In this document: positions 21,454-30,272 of the stretch, one piece after another
Position numbering within the stretch: the stretch's first letter is position 1
Layout: each line of letters begins with the position of its first letter
Assembly (NCBI GenBank): GCA_019239875.1
Contig: JAFAZI010000006.1
Location: 1-33,768 of the forward strand
From: Frankiaceae bacterium
GTDB taxonomy: Bacteria > Actinomycetota > Actinomycetes > JAFAQI01
Direction of reading: 5' to 3'
Length of the DNA stretch: 33,768 nucleotides
Program-made: the position numbers and the translations under genes
Notes under the pieces: model-generated
Seen by the model: only the letters and a program-made list of their open reading frames with translations
The model's database searches: none
What the model was told of the DNA's origin: nothing

Positions 21454-22175
21454 GCGACGGTGACCACCACGATGCCCGTCGGGTCCCAGGTGACCGAGAG
21501 CGTGCCGTTCGTCGGGGACTGATCAGTCACGAAGTCCACAATCCCGAGGATCGGGTTCGTTGCCGCCGAGCCGGGCGTGGTGTCCACGATGACGCCATAG
21601 CGCGCGGCGTTCGGGGCGATGAACGTGGAGTTCGGCCAGCTGACGTTGCCGCCCGTGATGTAGAACGTCCCGACGCCGGGCGTCGTGTTGGCGACCGGAC
21701 CCGTGCCGGTGGCCATGACCATGAGCGTGATGGCCTGAGCGCCCAGCGTGCCGCCGAATGTGACGGTGTAGGGACCCGCGCCGGTCACGGTCACGTTGCC
21801 GACGCCGACGTGGCCCAGGGCGGCGATGGCGTTCTGGACGGTCGTGTTCGACGCGCCCGCCGCGATGCTCGCGGTGGTCAGTGCCACGCCGCCGATGGAG
21901 ACCGTGATCGAGAAGGGAGCCGCCTGGGCGGGGATCGTCTGGACCGCGTTCGTGTTGATCATGTTCACGGCCATGCCGCTGATCACGTTGCCGCCGACGG
22001 TGTACCCGTTGCCAGCGGGAAGCTCGTTCGTCAGGTCGGACTGGAAGCGATGGGTCCCCTTGTTCGGCGTATATGCCGACGTGTGAAGCTGGAGCTTGAA
22101 CGTGTCAACAGGGACGCTGATCTGCTTGGAGAACGCCGACGTAAACGCCGCGTTGAACGGGTGGGCCTGTGCCAT
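21450..22175 (-). CDS. Virion/tail protein of the HTSAYTPN type with inserted Ig-like domain
   Basis: A 241-residue beta-rich protein. The frame is the widespread phage virion family with VDTFKLQLHTSAYTPN (23-38), SDLTNELPAGNGYTVGG (46-62), then NVSWPNSTF, RYGVIVDTT, GIVDFVTDQSPTNGTLSVTWDPTG at the C-terminus. Residues ~76-168 are extra: a module like the phage tail Ig-type unit (TTVQNAIAALGHVGVGNVTVTG, YTVTFGGTLGAQAITLM), inserted between the halves. Such proteins usually lie beside minor tail genes and their role is not well defined. The ATG has GGAAGGA 8 bases upstream, a good ribosome site. Confidence 0.75.
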   Translation of the reverse strand: MAQAHPFNAAFTSAFSKQISVPVDTFKLQLHTSAYTPNKGTHRFQSDLTNELPAGNGYTVGGNVISGMAVNMINTNAVQTIPAQAAPFSITVSIGGVALTTASIAAGASNTTVQNAIAALGHVGVGNVTVTGAGPYTVTFGGTLGAQAITLMVMATGTGPVANTTPGVGTFYITGGNVSWPNSTFIAPNAARYGVIVDTTPGSAATNPILGIVDFVTDQSPTNGTLSVTWDPTGIVVVTVA

Positions 22176-22222
22176 GAGGCTGATCCTTCCAGTTGAGGGT
22201 GATGGTACTTGCTACGGGTGCG

Positions 22223-24850
22223 TCAGGCGTTGAGGCTGACTCCCACCGCGCCGGGCGAGGTAGCGGTGCCGCCGAACGCGATCGTGGTCCCCGCCGCCAC
22301 GCCCACCTTGTCCAGCGACCACATATAGTCGCCGACGCCCGTCACGCTCGCGCCCGCGTAGAACCGCTGAATATCGTGGCTTGCGCCCTCCGCCGCGCCG
22401 TTGACGCAACCAGCGCTGACCAGGCTGTTATCCGACGTCGGCACCGTGATGCTGTTGGCCAGCGCCGAGGTGAACGCCCCGATCGAGCCGACGCCTCGGT
22501 AGAGCGTCGTCTGGACGATGGTGGAGGTCCGCGTCCCGCCGCTGGTCGTGACCGCGACCGTGTTCGTCCCCACGGGCGGCTGCCAGAGCGCATAAATGCC
22601 GATTGCGCCTCGGGAGGTCGTCGCGCCGGTCTGAAGAATGCCGAGCTGGGTACAAGCCTGCCCGCCGATTGTGACCGAGGCAGCGCCGTCCACGTTCGTG
22701 CTGATCGACATGGAGACAAAGACCAGGGCCACCACGTCGGGAGTGGTGAACCCTGCCGGGACCCTCAGCGTCGTGTTCAGCACGGTGCCGCCCGCCAGGC
22801 GGAGGCCAGTCGATCGCCCGCCCTCGACTGCCGCCGGAGCCACGCCCTTGGCGATCAGGACGATGGAGACCAGCTCGCCGTAGAAGCTCGGCGACGTCGC
22901 GCCCTGGGTCTGGGTGTTGACGCCCGCGCCGTTGAAATAGTTCTCAAAGATCAGCAGGCCACCGCTGTTATAGCGGGTGGTCGAGCCAGCGGTGACACCG
23001 CTCCAGGTGGAGCTGCCGGAGCCGATCGAGCCGACGCTGAGCACGGTCGAGCCGATCGGGCCGGACATGGACTGGCTGATCGCGCCGCTGGTGGCGTAGG
23101 AGTAATCAATATCGCCGATGCCCTGGACGTTGTAGTAGCCCAGGGAGACCATCTTCGCCTGGCTGGCAAAGGTGCCCGGCGTCACGCTGACGGTGTTCGC
23201 GCCCGCCGTCGGGTTCCAGAGCAGGTAGACGTAGACCATGCCGTTGCTGTCGTCGCCGTTGTGGTTCGACCAGATCAGCGTCATGGCGGTGCCGCCAAAC
23301 GTCACCGAGGTGGGCTGGTAGTTCGTGCCCTGGCCGTTCACGCCGACGTAAACCAGGACCAGGCGGTCGTTCTGGCTGGCGACGGTGTGGGTCCACGTCG
23401 TCGCCGAGCCGCCGGACGCCGAGGTCGAGCCGACCACGCCCGCGTCGAACGAGACCGCCGTGGTCACCCAGCCGACCGTTGGCGCTGGGCTGTAGGCGTT
23501 CGCGCTCAGCGGCGGCGCGGCGTTGATCGAGCCAGTGAGCACCTGGGGCGCTGGCGCGTAAGCCTGCCCGCTCATCGGCGGGATGACCTCCAGGAGCGCG
23601 ACGTTCGGCACGGGCGAGGAGCCGCGCGCGAACGCTGCCGGAACCGTGGGCGCGGTGTTGGACACGATCCCCGGCGCTGGCGCGCTCGCCGCCGCGATCG
23701 CGGGCGGTGTCGGCACGCCCCAGACGATCGCCGGGGTCGGCATGGACGCGCCCGCGCGCATCGGCGGCGGCAGCTCGGTCAGCTGAGGGATCGGAGCCGG
23801 AGCGCTCGCCGCCGCCTGGGCAGCCGACGCGCCGGAGCTGAGGGCGGCGTTCGTCGGCCTCGGGGAGTAAGCCGCCGCGCTGGCCGCTGGCGGGGTCTGG
23901 CCCGCGCCGACGTTCGGCGAGGGCATCGCGGCGTAGCCGATCTCATTCGGAATCGGGACGGTCTGGTTCGCAATGATCGAGGGCGCGAGCATCTGGGCGA
24001 CCGCCGCCATGATCGTGGACATTTGTCCCGCGCCGACGTTGGGAGCCGGAGCGAACGCCGCCGCCGTGGCCTTCGTGATCGGCAGCGTCAGTCCCATGCC
24101 GGGAGCCGGGGCGAACGCCGCCGCGCTGGCCGGGTTCGTGCCGACGCCGGTCCCCATGCCGGGACGCGGTGAGAACGCCGCCGCCAGCATCGCCGGGCTG
24201 ACCTCGATCAGGCCGATGGTCGGCTGAGGCATCGAGGCCACGCCGACGCCAGCAGGAACCGCCAGGACCGTGATGGTGTATGTCACGCCCATGAACGCCG
24301 CCGCGCGCATCGCCGTGGCGACCTGGCCCGCGCCGACGTCGGGCAGCGGCATCCGCGCCGCCGCGAACGCCGTCGGGACATTTGACCCGAGCAGCATCCC
24401 AGGCCGAGGCGCGAGCGCTGCCGCCGCCATCGCCGGGCTGACGACGCCCAGCAGGATGGCCGGAGCCGGGGCGCTCGCCGCTGCCTTCTCGGCGGGGACG
24501 AGGTAGACCAGCACCATGCCGGGCGCTGGGGCGCTCGCTGCCGCGCGCTCCGGCGGGACGTTGGCCGACACCGCCAGGCCCGGCTGAGGGGCGCTGGCGG
24601 CAGCTGAGAGGGCCGGAGCGGGTACCAGGAGGCCGGAGCCGGGGCGCGGGGAGTACGCCGCCGCCCGCATGGCCAGCTGGCCGTCGGCGGTGACACCGCC
24701 GGACTGGATGGCGACGTGGACGAAGATCAGTCCGACCTGGCCGCGAGCCGCCGCCCTCAGCGCCGGGATCGCCACGCCCGCCCACCAGCCGGGGAGGTAG
24801 ACCGGCGGGGCGGTGGCGGTGGCAGCGGAGTTCCATCCAGCGATGGGCAT
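22223..24850 (-). CDS. Giant tail fibre/minor tail protein with 20-residue repeats
   Basis: An 875-residue virion protein. Residues ~60-460 hold about twenty degenerate repeats of the type AAASAPAPGMxLxxxVPxxx, each 20 residues with very little slippage, likely a fibrous stalk. Residues ~465-665 and ~680-875 are two related beta-sandwich modules: both have SVTFGGTAMTL/SVTIGGQACTQL, a YxLWxPxxGxNTVxVT strand pair and a Y(N/R)xVxxIG turn. They may bind host surface glycans. The ATG overlaps the previous stop by one base (TAATG). Lies among minor tail genes, supporting a tail tip or fibre role. Similar AP-rich repeat proteins occur in other actinophages as unassigned minor tail proteins. Confidence 0.8.
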   Translation of the reverse strand: MPIAGWNSAATATAPPVYLPGWWAGVAIPALRAAARGQVGLIFVHVAIQSGGVTADGQLAMRAAAYSPRPGSGLLVPAPALSAAASAPQPGLAVSANVPPERAAASAPAPGMVLVYLVPAEKAAASAPAPAILLGVVSPAMAAAALAPRPGMLLGSNVPTAFAAARMPLPDVGAGQVATAMRAAAFMGVTYTITVLAVPAGVGVASMPQPTIGLIEVSPAMLAAAFSPRPGMGTGVGTNPASAAAFAPAPGMGLTLPITKATAAAFAPAPNVGAGQMSTIMAAVAQMLAPSIIANQTVPIPNEIGYAAMPSPNVGAGQTPPAASAAAYSPRPTNAALSSGASAAQAAASAPAPIPQLTELPPPMRAGASMPTPAIVWGVPTPPAIAAASAPAPGIVSNTAPTVPAAFARGSSPVPNVALLEVIPPMSGQAYAPAPQVLTGSINAAPPLSANAYSPAPTVGWVTTAVSFDAGVVGSTSASGGSATTWTHTVASQNDRLVLVYVGVNGQGTNYQPTSVTFGGTAMTLIWSNHNGDDSNGMVYVYLLWNPTAGANTVSVTPGTFASQAKMVSLGYYNVQGIGDIDYSYATSGAISQSMSGPIGSTVLSVGSIGSGSSTWSGVTAGSTTRYNSGGLLIFENYFNGAGVNTQTQGATSPSFYGELVSIVLIAKGVAPAAVEGGRSTGLRLAGGTVLNTTLRVPAGFTTPDVVALVFVSMSISTNVDGAASVTIGGQACTQLGILQTGATTSRGAIGIYALWQPPVGTNTVAVTTSGGTRTSTIVQTTLYRGVGSIGAFTSALANSITVPTSDNSLVSAGCVNGAAEGASHDIQRFYAGASVTGVGDYMWSLDKVGVAAGTTIAFGGTATSPGAVGVSLNA
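23471..24673 (-). repeat. 60-base periodic coding repeat (stalk region)
   Basis: About twenty degenerate 60-base units, each encoding the AAxxPxPG-type repeat. The Pro that ends each PxP keeps register at residues 70, 90, 110, 130, 150, 170, 210, 230, 250, 270, with one shift of about two residues near 300. The unit carrying residue 190 lacks the motif. Indels are therefore nearly always multiples of 60 bases. Confidence 0.8.
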
Positions 24851-27732
24851 TAGCCGACCTTCACGACTTCCCAGTAGCTCTGGGAGCCGTCCACCAGCTT
24901 GGCGTCCCCGGTATCGCCCATCGAGCTGGTGAAGTCGAACGCGGGCCTCAGCACGTCGCCAGCCTGACAGAGCACGTCAAACGACCCATAGGTGGCGTCC
25001 TGCTTGGACACGATGACCGCGAAGCCCGCCGAGAACTGGGTGTCCGCCCAGGGACCGCGCGACTGGATCACGCCGTTGCGGGTGACCATCGCCATGCCGC
25101 CGCTGCCGGAGCCGTAAAGCCCGTGGTAGGCGCGGTGCGTGCAGCGGTAGGTACCGCCGTCGGTGACCGTGACCGCGCAGCTGTCGGCGGGGTTATAGCT
25201 CAGATCGTCGCTGATGTAGTCCACGGTCTCGTAGAAGTTGTTAGGGACGTGCGCGCCGCCGCTGGCGATCGTGACATCGGAGGTCACGCGGCGGCTGGCG
25301 CGGAAGGTCGTCCCGACGACGGCGGGCTGGGCGTTGTCGCGCACCGATGCGCCCGCGATCGCGCCGGGCGTCTGCTGACCGTTCGTGTCGGCGCGTGAAC
25401 CCCAGTAGCGGTGATTGCTGTCCAGGAGGGAGTTATCCACGAACCCGCCCTGGCCGTTGATAATGTCCACGACCGGCGTCGTGCCGCTGATGACCTGGTA
25501 GCGGCGTGCGTTGTTGCCGACGCCCGCGACCAGGTACATATCCAGCGACCAGGTGAGCGACACGCCGGAGCGCCAGACGGTCTCCACGCCGTTGATCGTG
25601 CAACCGATGTCGCCCTTATAGCTGAGCCAGCCCGTGCAGTAGCCGCGCGCCCAGACGTAATCGGTGCCGGTCGCGTTCATGCGGGCGGTGGCCCAGATGC
25701 GGACGTTGCTGCCCTGCTCGGGCGCGCTGGCCATCGTGCCGCGAACAACCTGGAAGTCTGTCGCCGTCGGGTCCACGTAGCGCCCAAGCCAGGAGCGGTT
25801 GCCGTTGTTGACCAGGTTCCAGATCGCGTTGCCGTCCTTGACCGCGACCGTGGAGCCGCCCGGCCCGCTGTAGTTCTGGAGCGGGAACAAGCTGGTCGGG
25901 ATCGGCCCGTTCGGGTAGTCGGAAAAGTCGATATTGAATCGCTTGCCGCCGATCGCTGCCGCCTGGGCCTCGGTCTCCAAGCCCTGGACACGCCGCGTCA
26001 GGCCGGTGACCTGCTCGTAAAGGTTGGCCATCACGGTCTTGGCATCGGGCAGGAGGTTGCCGACCACCTCGGTGCCGGTCACCGTATTGCCGGACAGCGC
26101 GTTCGCCACGTCATCGACGTGAGCCGCGAGGTCGGGAGCCTTGGTCAGTAGGTTGGGGATCGTCGGGATGCCGCCGAGGTTCTTCAGCCAGGAGGCGTCC
26201 AGCTTGCCGGTGGTATCGAGGCCGAGGAGGCGCTGGGCGATCTGGGTCAGCCCGCCGCCCGGCGTGCCTGCCAGCGTGTCGTAGAGGTTGTTCAGCTTGG
26301 GGAAGCTGGTCAGCGCGGTCTTGAGGTCGGCGGGCAGGAACCCGGTCCCGGCGATGCCGAGGAGCGCCTGGACGCTGTTGTCGATGATCGCCTGGGCCTG
26401 GTTCGCCAGGTTGGCCAGGTCGGTGGGCAGCCCGTTGACGAGGTTCTGGGGCAGGAGGCCGGTCTTGCTGATCACGCCGTCGTCCCACTCGACCTCGCCG
26501 CCGTAGACGGTCGGCGCGATCGCCAGCTGGAGCGCGATGTAGTCCACGCCAGCGGGGACCGGGAAGCTCCCGGCCAGCTCGATGTATCCGGCGTGGCCGG
26601 GGTTCACGCTAGTGCCGTTGGGCGTGGCGATCGAGGCGACGGTGGTCGTGCTGACGATCTCGGGGTTACCGGCGGCGTTGCGCTTGTAGGCCCTCACGTT
26701 CAGCATGACGCCGTTAGTCCCGGCGGCGCTGGTCGTGCCGATGTGGTGGACCCAGATGCCAACGGGGATAACCTGATTCACCGCCACCGGGACGATGTTG
26801 GACTCCAGGGTCTCCCACCGCCCCGCCACGGGAGCGATGACCGCACAGCCGAGGTTGCCGTGGCCGGAGGTGCCGCGCCAGAACCAGCCCTGGTTGCCCT
26901 GATCGACCACCGACTCCCTGGTGTCGAACCCGCCGTTCTCCAGGTAGTTGGGCGAGGCATCGCCGACCGAGGCGACGTTAACCAGCGGGATCAGCGCCGG
27001 GTTGATCGCGTTGAACAGCTGGGCGGCGTCCAGCGGCGAGCGCGGGCCAAGCAGGAGGCTGGTCGGATCGGAGCCGATCCACGGGCTGATCGCGTTCTGA
27101 ATGAAGGACTTACCGATGTCCGCGAGGTCGAGCGGGTTCAGCGGGCCGGACAGGTCGGGATTGCCGAACAGCGAGAAGAAGCGGTGAGCGACCGCCGCGA
27201 ACTGGTCGGCGTCCAGGCCCGGCAGCCCGAACAGCTTCAGCCCGAGGTTGGCGAAGTCAATCCCGGCGTTGATCGCCGCCTCGGCCAGCGCCTCGGCCAG
27301 ACCCTCGATATTGTCCATCGGGATATGGCCGAGAAGGGCCTGGATCGCCTCCGGCGTGAAGCTCAGCCCAGTGCCGCCCAGGCCCAGCCCGAGGGCCTTC
27401 AGCAGCGCCGTGAGCGGCGAGCCGTCCGCGCCTAGTAGCTGAGTGATCAGGTCGGGTAGCTCGGCCTGGGACGCCAGGCCCTCCAGGTCGCTGAGCCGGG
27501 CGTAGCCAGCCAGCGCCTCGGTCAAGTCCGGCAGCTCCGCGCCGTCGCCGCCGAGGATCATCGAGGTGCCCGGCTTGAACGCTTTCAGGACCCCGCCGTC
27601 GTCGGCAATCACCCAGCTGCCCACGCGCGTGGTCGGCGCGGTCTCCAGGGCGCGGATGCGCCCGAGCATCTGGCCGATGACCTCGACGTCGTTCGCCGGA
27701 GTCTTGCCGGGCGCGGTCAGGGAGGCGGTCAT
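24850..27732 (-). CDS. Large minor tail protein with lectin-like and C1q-like domains
   Basis: A 960-residue tail protein. The N-terminal VIGQMLGRIRALETAPTTRVGSWVI is typical of actinophage minor tail starts. Residues ~70-250 and ~430-590 are helical, Leu/Gly-rich linker regions. Residues ~262-425 look like a carbohydrate-binding beta-sandwich (NGGFD...WEWDDGVI region). Residues ~605-820 resemble a concanavalin-like/DUF7257 domain (FNIDFSDYPNGP, VRIWATARM). The last ~140 residues resemble a C1q/TNF-like jelly roll (CAVTVTDGGTYRCTHRAYHGLYG, YWEVVKV). The start is the ATG at 27732, which overlaps the previous stop; a far longer reading would run antisense to nothing and through the neighbouring gene in another frame. 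Probably a receptor-binding fibre. Confidence 0.85.
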   Translation of the reverse strand: MTASLTAPGKTPANDVEVIGQMLGRIRALETAPTTRVGSWVIADDGGVLKAFKPGTSMILGGDGAELPDLTEALAGYARLSDLEGLASQAELPDLITQLLGADGSPLTALLKALGLGLGGTGLSFTPEAIQALLGHIPMDNIEGLAEALAEAAINAGIDFANLGLKLFGLPGLDADQFAAVAHRFFSLFGNPDLSGPLNPLDLADIGKSFIQNAISPWIGSDPTSLLLGPRSPLDAAQLFNAINPALIPLVNVASVGDASPNYLENGGFDTRESVVDQGNQGWFWRGTSGHGNLGCAVIAPVAGRWETLESNIVPVAVNQVIPVGIWVHHIGTTSAAGTNGVMLNVRAYKRNAAGNPEIVSTTTVASIATPNGTSVNPGHAGYIELAGSFPVPAGVDYIALQLAIAPTVYGGEVEWDDGVISKTGLLPQNLVNGLPTDLANLANQAQAIIDNSVQALLGIAGTGFLPADLKTALTSFPKLNNLYDTLAGTPGGGLTQIAQRLLGLDTTGKLDASWLKNLGGIPTIPNLLTKAPDLAAHVDDVANALSGNTVTGTEVVGNLLPDAKTVMANLYEQVTGLTRRVQGLETEAQAAAIGGKRFNIDFSDYPNGPIPTSLFPLQNYSGPGGSTVAVKDGNAIWNLVNNGNRSWLGRYVDPTATDFQVVRGTMASAPEQGSNVRIWATARMNATGTDYVWARGYCTGWLSYKGDIGCTINGVETVWRSGVSLTWSLDMYLVAGVGNNARRYQVISGTTPVVDIINGQGGFVDNSLLDSNHRYWGSRADTNGQQTPGAIAGASVRDNAQPAVVGTTFRASRRVTSDVTIASGGAHVPNNFYETVDYISDDLSYNPADSCAVTVTDGGTYRCTHRAYHGLYGSGSGGMAMVTRNGVIQSRGPWADTQFSAGFAVIVSKQDATYGSFDVLCQAGDVLRPAFDFTSSMGDTGDAKLVDGSQSYWEVVKVG

Positions 27733-28823
27733 CGGCTGTTCGCCTGCCCGCCGAGGGTCACCACGGGCTGCTTCTGGGCGCTCAGCTCGGCCAGCTCGAT
27801 CAGGTTGCCCTCGCTGTCGCGGTCCGGCAGCGCCTCCATCGAGACCTTGACCTCGGTCGTCCCCTGGCGGCGGGTCACGTCCACGGCGGTCAGCTCCATC
27901 AGCTCGCGGATGCCCTGGGCCTCGATCACGAACCGCGCCGAGGGCATCAGCTCCTCGATCGAGACCGGCGCGTCCGGTCGTAGCACCGTACCGCTGGGGA
28001 GCTGGAGCTTCGTGGTCACGCTGCCCGTGTTGCGGACGTACTGCTTGGCGGCGCGCTGGACGTTGCCGACGCCGAACATATTGTCCATGTTGACGAGGGC
28101 CTGGAGGTTCATCCCGAAGTAGTCCACCTGAGCGCGGGCGAGGTTGTCCGGCCCGCGCACCAGCACGTCGTTGTAGACCGCCGAGGCGTCCCGAACGAAG
28201 TCGATCCCGTCGCCCTGGAAGTCGTTCTCCCCGAGGGTCGCCACCGCCTCCAGCGGCAGCGGGCCGACGATCGGCGCGCCGGAGACCACGGTCCACTTCA
28301 GCCCGAGGTTGACCAGATCGCTGACGGTCTGGTCTAGGTGCTTGTCGTCGGTGATCACCTGGAAGTCGTAGCGGTCGCCCTCGGGGTCGGTGCGGATGAT
28401 CGGCGCGACGTTCAGCCCTTGGGCCTCGATCAGGTAGCGCCATAGCTCGCCCGCGATCCAGGCCGGGTCGGCGGCGTCCCAGCGCTTCGTGATCGGGTTA
28501 CGGGTCCTGGCCAGCAGCGCGGAGTGGTCCTTCGCGTTGATCGTCAGCCCGCCCCGGTTGCCGACCGCCTTGTAGATCGGGCCGGTCCACATCAGCTGAT
28601 CGGTGTCGCCGTCCCAGACGCTCAGCCAGTGATACCAGCCCACGATGTCCGGCAGCCGGTCCAGGTCGGTATCGGACGCGCCGACGGTGAGGTCACAGGT
28701 GGAGGGGTCCCGCAGCTTGCGACCCCAGTCCACCTCGGTGTACTGGCTCGGGGCGAACTGATAGAGCTGGACCCCTCGCCAGGTGTGAAGGCTGACGTAC
28801 TGGTTCGCGGTGCATACCGGCAC
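27729..28823 (-). CDS. Tail-tip protein, ReqiPepy6 Gp37-like
   Basis: A 364-residue minor tail protein of the siphovirus ReqiPepy6 Gp37-like family, the baseplate hub/Tal-type protein of actinophages. Matching features: QLYQFAPSQYTEVDWGRKLRDPSTCDLTV near the start, then GPIYKAVGNRGGLTINAKDHSALLARTRN, a middle LDQTVSDLVNLGLKWTVVSG, and the C-terminal LPDRDSEGNLIELAELSAQK. It forms the ring at the tail end and links to fibres. GTG start three bases after the previous stop. Located directly after the Dit-like gene, the conserved order for such tails. Confidence 0.9.
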   Translation of the reverse strand: MPVCTANQYVSLHTWRGVQLYQFAPSQYTEVDWGRKLRDPSTCDLTVGASDTDLDRLPDIVGWYHWLSVWDGDTDQLMWTGPIYKAVGNRGGLTINAKDHSALLARTRNPITKRWDAADPAWIAGELWRYLIEAQGLNVAPIIRTDPEGDRYDFQVITDDKHLDQTVSDLVNLGLKWTVVSGAPIVGPLPLEAVATLGENDFQGDGIDFVRDASAVYNDVLVRGPDNLARAQVDYFGMNLQALVNMDNMFGVGNVQRAAKQYVRNTGSVTTKLQLPSGTVLRPDAPVSIEELMPSARFVIEAQGIRELMELTAVDVTRRQGTTEVKVSMEALPDRDSEGNLIELAELSAQKQPVVTLGGQANSR

Positions 28824-28826
28824 GGC

Positions 28827-30263
28827 TCACGCCTCCCGGTCGGCCAGGCTCAGACTCACGTCGAACGAGGCGTCCCCGTCGGTCTGGGCGACGAATTGCC
28901 AGCAGAGCGCGCGGTCGAGCACCGCCGGACGCCACGGCGACCCCTTGGGCGTGCCGACGATCCCGAACGGTCGCCGACGCCGCCCCGCGTAGTTGACCCA
29001 GTAGCGCCCGCTCACGCCGTCCAGGACCAGCTCGGCGGTCGGCGGCAGGCCGGAGACCTGGATCGGCCAGCGCTCGATGAACTGGCCGTTCTTGTCGGCG
29101 GAGCACCGTTGCCAGTGAGCCTGGAGGGTCAGCCCTTGAGTGCCCGTGTTCGTGATCCGCACGGTGGCCACGGTCTCCGAGCAGCGGACCGGGTAGTCCA
29201 TCGTGGGCAGCTCATAGGTGTGAGTGACGATCGCGCAAACCGGGAGGCAGCCGCCGCAGACCGGCGGCGGTGAGGTCACCACGGTGATGGTCTCGGGCGG
29301 GCATTCTGTCGAGAACAGGCGCGGCTCATCGGGGCGCGGCTCGGTCTCGTCACAGTCGGTCGCGTGGACCCATCGGATCGGCTGGGTGGCGATCGTGTCC
29401 CACTCGACCGGCAGCTCCACGGGCGGGCTGTAGGCGTGCGGCAGCGTGGCCGTCAGCTCCCAGCTGACGCGGTACATCGTGGCCTGGCGGTTGCCGTGGT
29501 GGCCGGGGTTCACCGCGTCGTTGATCTGTGGCTCCTGGGTCATCACGACGCCGTGAACCTCGCGCACCAGCGAGGCGGGGTCGGCAGCCGAGGAGGCCGG
29601 GTGGGCGGCGAGGTAGCGGAGCGTGGAGTCGGTGCGGTCATTGGTCGCCCGCAGCTGGCAGGCGAGCCACTGGAGGCCATAGGTCAGCCCGGCATTGGAG
29701 CAGGCGATCAGGATCGCGTCGAACGTGATTTTGCGGCTGGCGTCACGGTGCGGACCGGCCACGCCGCCGTCGCCCGCGTTCTCGGTGATCTGGCGCTCGC
29801 TGGGCGCGGTGTCCAGGCCCTTGACCTCCATCACCCAGATGCCGCCGAACTCCGCGCTCTCGGGGACGCGGGTGGAGTACCAGGGCGACAGCTCGGGGCG
29901 GTAGATGTGGTCCGCCAGGAACTCCGCCAGCCCGTCCCAGCTGTCGTCGTAGCCGATCCACTGGCGGCAGCCGAAACAGAGGTTATCCGGCGTCCAGCAC
30001 TCGCCGACCTCGGCCAGGCCCGGCCCGTAGAGCCGCGAGCCGTCCGGCACGGTGGCCAGCAGCCGCCCGGCGGCGATCGGTACCGACGAGGGCGGAACGG
30101 TCGCCAGGAGCGAGCCTGGGGCGGTGGGAACCATCGAGCAGTCGCCGCCCGCCCGCATGATCCCGACGTCGGTCGTCGGAATGTCCGCGCCGACGTGAGC
30201 GACCACGCGCGAGCTGTTGGCGATCTCGACCCCGTTCAGGGCGAAGTAGCCTCGGAACGCCAC
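28827..30263 (-). CDS. Dit-like minor tail protein
   Basis: A 478-residue protein first after the tape measure, the expected place for the distal tail protein that caps the tube and anchors the hub. The start MAFRGYFALNGVEIANSSR and the central part (RKITFDAILIACSNAGLTYGLQWL, YRVSWELTATLPHAYSPP) fit actinophage minor tail/Dit-like proteins. A Cys-rich segment (CPPETITVV..., C336-GG-C339-LPV-C343) may be a metal site or disulphide cluster. A short internal duplication occurs at residues 50-76 (GSLLATVPPSS / GRLLATVPDGS). Translation starts at a GTG with a very strong AAGGAGG site that overlaps the tape measure stop codon. Confidence 0.85.
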   Translation of the reverse strand: MAFRGYFALNGVEIANSSRVVAHVGADIPTTDVGIMRAGGDCSMVPTAPGSLLATVPPSSVPIAAGRLLATVPDGSRLYGPGLAEVGECWTPDNLCFGCRQWIGYDDSWDGLAEFLADHIYRPELSPWYSTRVPESAEFGGIWVMEVKGLDTAPSERQITENAGDGGVAGPHRDASRKITFDAILIACSNAGLTYGLQWLACQLRATNDRTDSTLRYLAAHPASSAADPASLVREVHGVVMTQEPQINDAVNPGHHGNRQATMYRVSWELTATLPHAYSPPVELPVEWDTIATQPIRWVHATDCDETEPRPDEPRLFSTECPPETITVVTSPPPVCGGCLPVCAIVTHTYELPTMDYPVRCSETVATVRITNTGTQGLTLQAHWQRCSADKNGQFIERWPIQVSGLPPTAELVLDGVSGRYWVNYAGRRRRPFGIVGTPKGSPWRPAVLDRALCWQFVAQTDGDASFDVSLSLADREA

Positions 30264-30272
30264 CGGGCCTCC

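Noticed and set aside
21450-22175. Major tail tube protein
   Set aside because: The HTSAYTPN pattern belongs to a different virion family, and the gene sits among fibre genes far downstream of the tape measure.
22193-24172. Long + strand open frame opposite the repeat fibre gene
   Set aside because: Arg/Gly/Ala-rich composition without domains; the - strand gene has organised repeats and beta modules.
23471-24673. CRISPR-like array
   Set aside because: The periodicity is 60 bases in a coding frame, units are degenerate throughout and there are no constant repeats with variable spacers.
27733-28443. Extension of the large minor tail protein upstream of 27732
   Set aside because: It would overlap most of the Gp37-like gene in another frame; the ATG at 27732 overlaps that gene's stop codon neatly.
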